Virus record (IMG/VR): IMGVR_UViG_3300019762_000006
Span: 25,999 to 89,998 of that record
DNA from: a virus
Strand: one strand, 5' to 3'
DNA: 64,000 nt
The notes beneath the pieces are model-generated. The model had not been told where the DNA came from. It saw nothing but the letters and a program-made list of their open reading frames with translations, and ran no database searches. The position numbers and the translations under genes were made by a program. Below, in pieces: positions 1 to 10,400 of this stretch (position 1 is its first letter; each line of letters opens with the position of its first letter).

Positions 1-2
1 AC

Positions 3-659
3 TTAGAAGTGCAAAATGTGGGTCCTGGTGGAAATACTCCATCCTTTGAAATACGTGCCGATGGTACTGCAGGTGAGCATGTATTAGGAGTAGGCAATGG
101 TGTAAATATATATGGAAGTAGTATATATGGTGGCGACATATCAGGTTCAGCAATAACTGGAGGTACTATTACAGGTACAACTGGGAGTTTTAAAGGCGAG
201 CTTACATTAAGTAAACTTGGTAATTCGGATGTTACCATAAGTGATGGATCCTCGTATATACCAGCAATAGCATTTGATACAGTTACAAGTAATTTGAGTG
301 TGTCTGGTGGAGGTGGTGGAACTACCTCTAGCATCTATGTTAGTAAACCTATCCGTAACCACACATCTTTTCTATTCTTAGGAAATCTGAACGTAGTTGC
401 TTATGATACTAGTGAAGCTGGGGATACTACAGCTATCGGGTTTGTACACTACAGTGTTGATAATGGAGCGTCGTGGGTACTTATAGGTGCCTCAGGTGCT
501 GGGTTATTATCAGAAGGTCTTGTGCATAAGGCAGTATCAGGTGTTATGGTTCCTTCTACTGGCACTAACTTAAAAATACGTGTGACTTTAACCGTAGATG
601 GAGAGGCCGGTACGTTAGCCCTCAATAATGGGAGTTTGATGATATCAAATTTAGGGTAA
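3..659 (+). CDS. Tail appendage / host-specificity-like protein, C-terminal part
   Basis: The reading frame is open to the left edge, so only the last 219 or so codons are present and the true start lies outside the window. The visible part is rich in Gly, Ser and Thr, with a stretch of short repeats (GSSIYGGDISGS, then GGTITGTTG) of the kind that forms beta-helical or collagen-like shafts. A compact beta-rich C-terminal domain follows. This is typical of tail fibre or receptor-binding proteins and of the C-terminus of J-like proteins. It leads the late gene run that ends in the virion RNA polymerase, which fits a particle protein. The function is inferred from composition and position; no diagnostic motif is visible. 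Confidence 0.55.
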   Translation, partial: LEVQNVGPGGNTPSFEIRADGTAGEHVLGVGNGVNIYGSSIYGGDISGSAITGGTITGTTGSFKGELTLSKLGNSDVTISDGSSYIPAIAFDTVTSNLSVSGGGGGTTSSIYVSKPIRNHTSFLFLGNLNVVAYDTSEAGDTTAIGFVHYSVDNGASWVLIGASGAGLLSEGLVHKAVSGVMVPSTGTNLKIRVTLTVDGEAGTLALNNGSLMISNLG

Positions 660-674
660 CCAAAAGGAAAATAA

Positions 675-725
675 ATGTTAGTAACAGTAACAAATGTAGA
701 ACTAGCTGGAATAGCGAGTGACTAA
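675..725 (+). CDS. Micro-ORF (16 aa) coupled to next virion gene
   Basis: A 16-codon frame starts 8 bases after an AAAAGGAAA ribosome site, and its TAA stop overlaps the ATG of the following gene (TAATG). It could be a genuine micropeptide, a translational-coupling leader, or the remnant of a longer gene. I do not recognise it. Confidence 0.35.
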   Translation: MLVTVTNVELAGIASD

Positions 726-2503
726 TGAAAGAACCACAAATTGATATACGACAGACAGCAGTACAGCAACATATAAACAGAGTAGGATTTAAGAACAAGT
801 TTCTAAGACTTTGGGGAGATAACGGTATAGCCCTTAGTGGTAGACATATATACTATCCAGATATGGAATTCAGAAATGTAAAGCTATTTAAGTTTCTGAA
901 CATGTATGAGGATCTAAAGGAGTCTACAAATAATATGAAAGGTGTAGAATCTGCTTGGATATACTTAAACCCAGAAAAAATGAAATCCTCAGATTTGACT
1001 GAAGAGCTGTTAGTACAGACCTTAGAGTTTAACATACCTAACGGTGTGTATAGCATAACTGTAGCTCCTAAGGTAAGGCTAGTCAAAAGGAAATTCGGTG
1101 GGATATTTGGTACTACAACAGTAACTGAAGAAGGCCCTGATACTTTAGGTATACTAAGTGATACATATGTAAATGGGGATGGGACTATAGACCATAAGGT
1201 ACTAGGCGAATACATCAAAGATAACTACACCACATTAGTGTCAGACTATATAATAGACCCTAATAGTACTCCTGAGGAGGATTCTGAAAGTATAGAAGTA
1301 GAAACAGCTAATTTGGTGGCTATGTACGCTTTAGGAGGTTCAAATGGGTTCAGTGTAGAAGTTACAGGAATGACTTACACTTTTTCGGAATCTGCCAAAA
1401 TAGTGAAACAAGATAATGGTACTTCAGTTAGCTACCCGTATCGTACTAAGGCTTTGAATATAGAGATGAAAATAGAACAGATTGGCGCTATAGGAGAAGA
1501 TGACCCTATAGTACAAAAAATAGTTGCAAAATATAATGAACTTGAAGCATTGGATGAAGCTAAAAATGCAACGAATTCGTCAGTAGATAGCGCACTTAGT
1601 AAAGTATCAGAAAAAACTGATGAGATATGGGTGAATGGTCTGATGAGGCTTGACATATTTAGTGCCCAAGTCCTGAAGACCAAAGATTTAGTTCCTATAA
1701 TAACTGGCTCAATAGATACAGGCTACCAAAAGAAAAAAGCAAAATGGTATAGCAAATTACTTTCAATTATAGTACTAGTAGTAGCAGTATACTTGACAGC
1801 AATTTCTGGTGGAAGTTTGGCACCATTAGCTAAAGTGGCATTAGTAGCTACCGTTGCTACGTTAGCTGTTACTGTTACCAGTGTAGTTCTAACTGCATGG
1901 GGAGACTATGCAGGAGGAGCATTCGCAGGTAAGCTATCGCAAGGATTAGGTAAAATATCTGCTATAGTAGGATTCCTAAATCTGGCAAATATAGCAGTTA
2001 ACGCACTACGAACAGCTGCTACGGAAGGTGCCAAACAAGCAGCTGCTCAAGAGCTTGGTAAGCAGGCCACTGAAGTTACAGCTGCAGAGTTAGTTACTTA
2101 CCAAGCAAGTAGGTCTCTATTAGACACAATAACCCAAACAGCTGCTGAGCTATTTAAAAATACGGGAGGTAACTTCCTAAGCACAAAGCAAGGATTGACA
2201 ATAACTAACAAAGTGTATGGTATGTACACAAAAAACAAGTTAGAAAAGCTGTCCTCGAAGCTTGAATCAGCAGAGACTAAAGAAGCGAGTTACGCTGAGT
2301 TAGAGGAGCAGATGAGATCAAAAGACATTAGTAAAGAATTTATAAAAGCTGGAGCTGAAGTGCTAACTGATAGTATAGATGACCCCTATGACAACATATA
2401 CAGTGGTTGGTCTACCAATATGCATTCAGGCAATATACAGAAGACTAGTTGGAAATGGAATAGGACTGGTGCGAAGGACGGCTTAAGGAATGATAAGATA
2501 TAA
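725..2503 (+). CDS. Virion structural protein with central hydrophobic segment
   Basis: This 592-residue protein sits in the late operon three genes upstream of the virion RNA polymerase, the position where N4-like phages place medium-sized virion proteins. The N-terminal half is a soluble mixed fold. Residues about 340-395 are strongly hydrophobic and alanine/valine rich, enough for one or two membrane passes or a buried helical hairpin. The last 130 residues are charged and helical. The start overlaps the stop of the preceding micro-ORF. A protein that crosses the host membrane during DNA ejection is one possibility. The assignment as a particle protein rests on position, and I recognise no catalytic motif. 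Confidence 0.6.
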   Translation: MKEPQIDIRQTAVQQHINRVGFKNKFLRLWGDNGIALSGRHIYYPDMEFRNVKLFKFLNMYEDLKESTNNMKGVESAWIYLNPEKMKSSDLTEELLVQTLEFNIPNGVYSITVAPKVRLVKRKFGGIFGTTTVTEEGPDTLGILSDTYVNGDGTIDHKVLGEYIKDNYTTLVSDYIIDPNSTPEEDSESIEVETANLVAMYALGGSNGFSVEVTGMTYTFSESAKIVKQDNGTSVSYPYRTKALNIEMKIEQIGAIGEDDPIVQKIVAKYNELEALDEAKNATNSSVDSALSKVSEKTDEIWVNGLMRLDIFSAQVLKTKDLVPIITGSIDTGYQKKKAKWYSKLLSIIVLVVAVYLTAISGGSLAPLAKVALVATVATLAVTVTSVVLTAWGDYAGGAFAGKLSQGLGKISAIVGFLNLANIAVNALRTAATEGAKQAAAQELGKQATEVTAAELVTYQASRSLLDTITQTAAELFKNTGGNFLSTKQGLTITNKVYGMYTKNKLEKLSSKLESAETKEASYAELEEQMRSKDISKEFIKAGAEVLTDSIDDPYDNIYSGWSTNMHSGNIQKTSWKWNRTGAKDGLRNDKI

Positions 2504-2540
2504 TAGAGACAAAATAGAATAAAAGTAATAGGAGATAACT

Positions 2541-3062
2541 ATGACAGAAAAAGAAATGCAAGCAATACTTGCTAATCAAACAGGACGTGACGAGTATACG
2601 GATTTGGGATTTAGTAAAAACGGGCTGATAGCACCTAATAGTAGTGCATTAGCCGGACAGTTAGTCACTACGCAGCCTACAACAACTTTGGGTAATCCTG
2701 GACTATCTGGAACTGTGGGGACAGAAACAACATCCCCATTGCTACAAGAAGGTGGATATGTGCCAAATCTTAAGTTCGATGCGAATAGTAATGTGACAGG
2801 TGTGGATACTACTACAGGAATTGGGTTAAATGCCCCTGTAGGTACAGGTAACTCGGATGCATCGTGGTTCTCAGAAAATAAGGATATGCTAAGTGCTGGG
2901 TTGGGATTAGGTCAACTAGGTTTAGGTGTACTAAATTACAATGCAAATAAAAAACAGTTAGAAAGTGACTTGGCTACAGCACAACAAGCTAGACAACTAG
3001 CACTGGCAAGAGCTGCTAATAAAACTGGGATTCAAAACAAGTTCCAATCGGTATGGAGTTAA
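2541..3062 (+). CDS. Small internal virion protein (putative)
   Basis: This 173-residue protein is preceded by a TAGGAG ribosome site and ends one base before the next gene. The first 115 residues are low in charge and rich in Gly, Thr and Asn. The C-terminus has an amphipathic leucine-glycine stretch followed by an alanine/glutamine-rich helix. This resembles internal core or ejection proteins of podoviruses. Position in the late operon, two genes before vRNAP, agrees with that. No enzymatic signature is seen. Confidence 0.5.
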   Translation: MTEKEMQAILANQTGRDEYTDLGFSKNGLIAPNSSALAGQLVTTQPTTTLGNPGLSGTVGTETTSPLLQEGGYVPNLKFDANSNVTGVDTTTGIGLNAPVGTGNSDASWFSENKDMLSAGLGLGQLGLGVLNYNANKKQLESDLATAQQARQLALARAANKTGIQNKFQSVWS

Positions 3063-3063
3063 T

Positions 3064-4392
3064 ATGGCAATAGATTTAACAGGTGGTATAAGTAGCGCGT
3101 TATCTGATACCTTTAATAGGTTCAATCAAGACGACTTAAACAAGAAAGCAGAACTGGCTAAACAAGAACAGCTTAAGTATGTGAGAGATAGAAATGCTGT
3201 GCTAGATGCACAAAATAAACAGCTATTCGATATGAAAATAGCTGAAGCGAATAGGCTAAAACAACAAGACAATAGACTTGGTGAAATAATGGGTAAGCTT
3301 AGTAACACAACAGCAGAACAAGTAGTGAGTACTCCTGGAAATGCTAATGAAGTTGCTGCTCAACAAGGGCTGAACCAAAGAGTAGACCAAAGATTACAAA
3401 ACTATAAGCAGAATCAAGACAATAAATATACAGATAACTTGTTTGCTGCATTAGATGCACAAAATGAGGCTCTAATGAATGTTAAAGAAGGCATTATGTT
3501 GTCTAAACCCAAAGACCCTAGAAGTACTGGGTACACTGTAAGTCCTGTGAAAGGTACAAGTAATGAAGTGTACACTACTACTGAAGGGGAAAGACTAACA
3601 TTTGACCCTGAAAGTGCGGTTGGTAAACTGCTGTACGGAAAGAATACTGGTGGAGGATATGAACAAGTAACTCCTGTTAATGCGGTAGTTGGCGGTGAAG
3701 AGGCCAAAAAGGCTACAGCAGAGATGGAAAGAATAAAAGCTGAAGGGCCTAAATTCAACGATAAGCGTATTGAAGCAATAAACAGTAGCAGAGTAGACGT
3801 AGATAAATTAGTTAAACCCTCAAAAGAGATAAAGAATGTGAAACTTACTAAAGATGAGTGGGCCCAGAATGCATACAATATAATTGCTAGTGACCCAACA
3901 TTGTCTGGAAGTGCCAAAGCTAAAGCAATAAACTCCCTAAACACTCAAGCAGAGTTGCTATTTGGTAAAAGTAAAGAAGCTACCTATGACCAAATATTCA
4001 AGGCAAAGAAAGCTATAAAAGAAGAAGCTGATGCTAGACAGACAAGTACAGCAATTGCTAGAGACTTAAATATAAGAATACCTAATGGTATGTCAGGCAA
4101 ATCTGCGTTAGACTATGTGAAAAATACTGAGGCGTATAAGACGCTAGGAGATAAGAAAAAGTATAATAAATATGGTGCAGGGCCAGAAACTCTAAAGGCT
4201 TACGATAGTGGACTTGGTACTATAGACTCAGATGACCAAAAGAAAATTGAAAAAGCTGCGGCCAAAGCTAAGCTTACGGATAAAGATTTGGCTAGTATAA
4301 TAACAACTATGAATACTAAGGACTTAACTCCTAGATTCAGTGGTAATGTTACTGAAGATGTACTAGACTACATAAATAGAACTTCTAAATAA
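3064..4392 (+). CDS. Internal virion / ejection protein (putative)
   Basis: This 442-residue, very hydrophilic and mostly helical protein is rich in Lys, Gln, Asn and Ala. It has likely coiled-coil character in residues about 20-80 and 90-140. It starts one base after the previous stop and immediately precedes vRNAP, a place occupied in N4-like genomes by virion proteins. Such gene pairs often encode core proteins that leave the capsid with the DNA. Nothing catalytic is recognised. The function is inferred from position and composition. Confidence 0.5.
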   Translation: MAIDLTGGISSALSDTFNRFNQDDLNKKAELAKQEQLKYVRDRNAVLDAQNKQLFDMKIAEANRLKQQDNRLGEIMGKLSNTTAEQVVSTPGNANEVAAQQGLNQRVDQRLQNYKQNQDNKYTDNLFAALDAQNEALMNVKEGIMLSKPKDPRSTGYTVSPVKGTSNEVYTTTEGERLTFDPESAVGKLLYGKNTGGGYEQVTPVNAVVGGEEAKKATAEMERIKAEGPKFNDKRIEAINSSRVDVDKLVKPSKEIKNVKLTKDEWAQNAYNIIASDPTLSGSAKAKAINSLNTQAELLFGKSKEATYDQIFKAKKAIKEEADARQTSTAIARDLNIRIPNGMSGKSALDYVKNTEAYKTLGDKKKYNKYGAGPETLKAYDSGLGTIDSDDQKKIEKAAAKAKLTDKDLASIITTMNTKDLTPRFSGNVTEDVLDYINRTSK

Positions 4393-4448
4393 TGCTATAA
4401 GGTATGTTATGTTAAAATAGTTAAAATATACAACTATAAGGACATAAC

Positions 4449-7400
4449 ATGCCAACTCAAGAAGAACTTCTAAACGCTGTATTCGTAAATACAAATAACA
4501 CACCAAAACAAACAAATAATTCACAATATGTATACGATGCAGATACACTATACCAAAATGGTAATGGGTACAGAGTAGAAGGGATAGATGCTCCTGAGAT
4601 GCCATCCTATGCACTAAAGCAAGAAAGAATTGCAAAGGCACTAAAAAGCAAGCTTGGAAGATTCGTTAGTAAAGCAACAGCTGGAGAAGCTGCTAAACTA
4701 GAAGCTGAACTAAGTACACTGAACTTCAATGGGATTGACTCAGGATTCCAAGAAACAAGCTTTAATGACAATCAACTACAACCTACTTACCAAGAAACTC
4801 CACAATCCGATTCAAAAGGGGTATATGGGAGAGATATACTCAATAACCCAGCATACCAAAATGAACTTGTGGCTAAAGGATATGCAATACCTGCGTTTGA
4901 TAACCAGACACCAGAAGGTCAAGCACTAATGCTAAATGCAAAGAAACAAAAGCTTGGGCTTTGGGCAGATCCGGAATATGCTGCTGAAATGGAAGCAGTG
5001 GCCAATAAAAGAGGTACTAGTACAGTAGAAGAGATACCTGAATACAATATACTAAGGGGCGTGGGTTCTGCTGGATTAGATGTAGCAGCTAAGGTTGGTG
5101 GACTGATTGGTGAAACTATTGAGTCTGCTGGTGAAGGAATTGGAGTAGATGCTGTTAAAAACAGCGGAACAGCATTGCAAAATGCCTTTACAGAGTTCCA
5201 AAGAAAACAGTATGGTAAAGAGATAACTGGGTATGTAAGTAGAAATGTAGATGAGCTTAGCGCTGAAATAGACGATACAATAAAAAAAGATGGATACATG
5301 TCTGCAATAGCTAAGGCTGTGACAGACCCAAGATCACTGGAAGTACTTGCAAATAGTGTGCCTGAAATGATAGCACTTGCGGCTAGTGTTGGAGGTATGG
5401 CTGTAGCGAATGTGAACAATAACATAAATATGGCCGAAGCTGAATTAGGTAGAAAATTAGACACAAAAGAAAAGGTGTTGAGTGCTAGTGCTAGTATAGT
5501 TGGTACGTACATGGATAGATTTGGTGACAAATTGGCACTTAGTGGGATGAATCCTACTAAAGAAGCACTAAAGACTGTGATAAATAAAATGAGCCAAGAA
5601 GGTAAAAATACACTTAGTAAGAAGTATGGTAAAGAGATACTTACAATAAGTTCTGCTCCACTTAGACTAGCTAGTGCAGGTGCTATTGAAGGATTGACTG
5701 AAAAAGGTCAAACAATGCTAGAAACTGCTGCACAAACTCCTAGAGTATTCGAGGAAGGATTTACAAAAGAAGAACTAGATGAATCCAATGTTGCTGGTGT
5801 ACTTGGGGTTACTATGGGTACACAAATGGCAAGTCCAAAAGTTGTTTATGATGTAGCTACGAAAACAGTGCCAAGTCTTCCAAAGGCTAGTAAAGATATA
5901 CTAGAACGAGCTACAGAGACAGAAGCACAACGTAAAGTAAGAGAAACTACTGAAGTAAGTGCTCCAATTAGAGAGGCTGCAATAGACAGTACACTAAAAG
6001 GTGACACAGACAGTGTGGTAAAATCAGCTGAGGAGATGCATGGTAAATTAGCTAAAGAGTTAGATGGAAGTGCTCCAAAGAAGTATACATACAATGTGGT
6101 ACTATCAAATGCACTGAATAGAGCACACGAGTCGAATGATGACACAGCAATAGCTAATGTGTACAAAACAATTGGTGATTTAAATAACCGAAAAGATGTA
6201 GACTTCAAAGCATCTGAAATGGTAGATAGTAGAATGTACGAAGCTACTAAGGAGTTTCTGGACTTAGTCAACAAAAATGACTTAACAGCAACAGATAAAA
6301 TGGAAGCAATAAACTTAGGTAAAAAGATAGGTGAGAATGCTACTGAACAAAGTGCTAGTAAAAGTAACATACTAACTGAAGTAAGATTGATGAAAGAGCA
6401 ATTGGAAAAAGAGAAAAAAAGCTTAAAGTCAGTTAAAGGCTCAGAAGACTTTGGTGGACCAATAGATAAGCTAATGAAAATAGTAGATGATTACTTAGAA
6501 AATAGAGATGCTGAAAAAGTGAATGCTCAAGTAATGGACTTAGGGTACATAGAATTGGATCCCACAAGTGGTGTACTAAAAGCAGATCCAAATAGACCTG
6601 GGTTACGTGTATATGCTAAAGAGCTAGAAAAACAGATGCTAAACCCTAACACTAATAAGAACTTACTAGATAAAAAAGTAGTTGCTAGTGGACAAGTAAC
6701 AATACCAAAGCTAGCTAAATTTGCTAAGAGTAGACTAGATAAACTAAATCCATACAAAGATAATTCTGCGTACCAAACAAGCTCATTACTAAACACACTC
6801 AAGGCCGAAAATGAACAAATGAGTAACACAATAGTAGAACTAGTGAAGATTGCTAGTAAATTAGAAATAGACAAAGAAATAAAAGATAAGTATGTAGCAA
6901 AGCTAAAAGAAGCTGGTAAAAGTGCTGTAGAAGCAAATAAAGAGATGCTAAGAAGAGAAAAGTTAATAAATGACACAACTAAACCAAGTGGAAATGGACA
7001 ACTTGCGTTCCAAGTAGACCCAGATGGTACTGAATCAATAAGACTGGTAAGTGGTGAAAGTAACACAAAAGTTGCTGATGTAGTAGATGGTAAAGTTGTG
7101 CCAATTGCACAAGAACAGAATGCGGAACAAGTTGCAGATAAACCTCTAAGTAATGCTTCAATAGTTGAAAAAGCTCCAACTAAAGAATCAATGAAAGAAG
7201 AGGGTGTAAGAAATGCTAAAAATGTGACAACTGCACCAAAGCCAAAGCAAACAGTAGTGCAATGGTTAACAGCACAACTGGATGAAATGGTTGATAACCA
7301 AAAAAAGACAATGGTAGAAGCTGCTAAAGAAATAAATGACTACTTAAGTGCACAAGGATTAGATAAAGATACAATTACTAAGTACAATGTAATACTTAGA

Positions 7401-10400
7401 AAGCTGGTAAAAGATAGAGTGGATGAAAAGAAAACTCCTCTGAATAAAGTAAGAGCTAGGGTATCAGAATTGGATACAGAACTAAGTAAGCTAGTTGAAA
7501 ACGTTGAGGATATGAATATGCTAGTACACGTAAAAGAGTACTACAAAAGAAAACTTGGTGAAGTACAAGCTGAAAGAACTACATTGAATAAGGTGCTTGA
7601 TAGAATGGAGGCAGAACTAACTAAGAGAACTGGTACAAATAGAGTAAGCAAGTTAAGAGAGCTTGCTGACAAACTAATAAAAGGTATGGTAAGAGCACTA
7701 CAAGAAGTTAAAAAAAGAATAAATCTAGTAAACGCTGAGCACGATAGATTAACATCAGAGCTAAATGAAATATCAACAATGATAAAAACAATTGAAGAAG
7801 AATACATAGGTACAGTAGAACCCGAGATAGAGACTAGACAAACATCAATAGGAGAAATAACAAGATATGAAGATAGTGCTTATGGACCTATGGTAGAGCT
7901 TGGTAACAAAAGAGTAAATGCTAGAAGAACCCTAAGTCCAACAGGTAAGGTAGTACAAAGTCCGTCAAGTGCGTTGAATGATGCAATGGAAGTACTAAAA
8001 CAGGATAAAATAGAAGAGTTGAATGCAGAATTAACAGAACTTGCTAGTGAAGGTATAACAAGCTTAGGAGCTAAAATACTAAAAAGAAACCTAGAAAACT
8101 TCCCAATAGTGTCTCCAGTACATAAAATACTTACTAGTGGGTATGATAGTGTATTCGGAAAGCTAGAAGGAAATATATTCAAAGATGCTGATAAATTACT
8201 AGAAGTGTTACCAAAAGGATTCAAAGACTTCTTTGCGTCAGACAAAGAGAATGAACAGGCACTAATAGATAACTTCCAAACAATGAGCAAGTATATAGAA
8301 AATACTAAAATTGGAGATATAAAAATTGGTTCAAATAGGATTAGTAAACATATAGATCAATTTGGATTGGTAATGAACCAAAAGCTTGGGTTTGTGCCAA
8401 TTGAAAGACAACTAATAGTTGGTGACAGAGTAAAGATTGGTGAAACAACATACTTAATAGGTAAAATAGAAGGAGATAAAGCTACTGTAACAATCCCAGG
8501 TAAGAAAGGTACAAGCACAAAGAAACTAAGTGAGTTCCAATCAGTTAGAGAGAAACAGCCTGAATCGTTTCCAGTAGATATAATAGAACTAATAGGAACT
8601 GTGAAAGATGATAAACTGGAGATAGATGAACAAACTGAAACAATACTAAAGTTCTACACAGCTAAGATGGTAACCGATACACAAGCTATGATTGGTAAAA
8701 TACTAAGCTTCGATGAATCAGAAATGGGACTGTACTTAGGTATCACAGATCCAGATGAACAGATAAAAGTCAAACAAGATGCACAAAATGGTTTGGTAAA
8801 TTCTGCAAGTGTACGGTCAGATATAGGGAATGAAGTATACCAAGCACTAGGAATAAAGTTAACAAAGAATACTCCTGAGTTTACTGAAGAATCACTAACA
8901 TCTGCGTTAGGTGTACTAGTACAAGCAATAGCAGTAGATAATGGTACAATGTCAATGGATAAGCTAACTGCAGAGAAGAATACAAACTTGATACAAGTAA
9001 ACAGAGCAGCAGTAGATAAAGCACTAGAAGTAGATGGTAGAGGTACTGAACAATTAGCAAAAGCGATGAGTAAACTACAGTACTTGAATGAAGCTAGAAA
9101 TAGACCCCTACCAAAAACTGCAAAGCCTAAGCGTAAGACTAGTAGAAATGTAATGAATACAAAAATACCTATGGATGCATTGAATAACGATAAACTGAAT
9201 GATATGGAACAAATAGCATATACAATTAGTCCTAAACTACAAATGTGGTTGGCTATGGATGAAACAGAAGCATTGAAAGCCAGAGGATACGTAGAAGTTG
9301 AGTCTGCTGGTCTGCATATAAGTGAACAAGATGCACAACAAGCCAGAAATGATAAATTGGTAAGAGAATGGGAAATACTTAAGATATTTGCTCAAGCAAC
9401 AAAGAATAAAAAGTTTTACTTAGATTGGGGTCAAACAGTAAGTGGTAGATTCACAATACTAAATGACATACAGTACCAAGAAAGTAAACTGCATAGAGAG
9501 TTTGTGGTAGCAGACAATAGCACAGAGACAATAGATGTAAATGATGCTGATTCAAGACAAATGTTGGAAGCTAGCATACTACAAGGGTTAGACATGGACC
9601 CAGATAAGTTAAGTACAGAAACAGCTAGTGCTAACTTCAATAAACTGTTCAAAGTAACAGATAAAGGAATTGAGGTAACTGAAAAAGGGGCAGTAAAAAC
9701 AGCATATGAAGCATTGAGAGCTGGTAAGGTAGATGCGGATGCAATGGCAGAAGTATTTGCTGATTCAGAGGGACATCATGGTATAAGCTCAATAGAGTTG
9801 CTAGTAGATTGGAACAAAGCAATAGTAGATGGTACTACACTAGAAACACACGCTAACTTAGAAATTGATGCGATAACAAGTGGTATGATACTAACATTAC
9901 TACAAATAGGTACAGATAAAGCAATAGAACTTGCTGAAAAAGGTGGAATATATACGGCTGATAGAGCAAAAGAACTAGAAGCATATGTAAAACATTGGTT
10001 GGGTGATGTAACATTTACTCCAGGAGCATTGATTGAAGCTGGTAAGAAACACGCATCAGCAATTGAATCTGGTACAGATAAAAAGTTGCTAAAAGGACAA
10101 GAAACTAACTTACAAAGTGATACAGTATTCAAAGACCTGTACTCAACAATTGGGGTTGGGATGATTGAAGAAGTTCAAACATATAAAGAGAGATTACTAG
10201 CAAAATCGGATAAGACTGAGTCTGAAATGAAACAACTTGCAATGTTAAATGAGATCGGAGAGTTGAACTTAAAGAATATCCGATCAATTGCAAAGAGTCC
10301 TGTAATGGTATACATATACGGAGCAACAGTAAACTCAATTAAGAAAAAGTTAACATACTCACTTGGAATAGATACACTAGTTAAGACAATAAAGAAAGCT

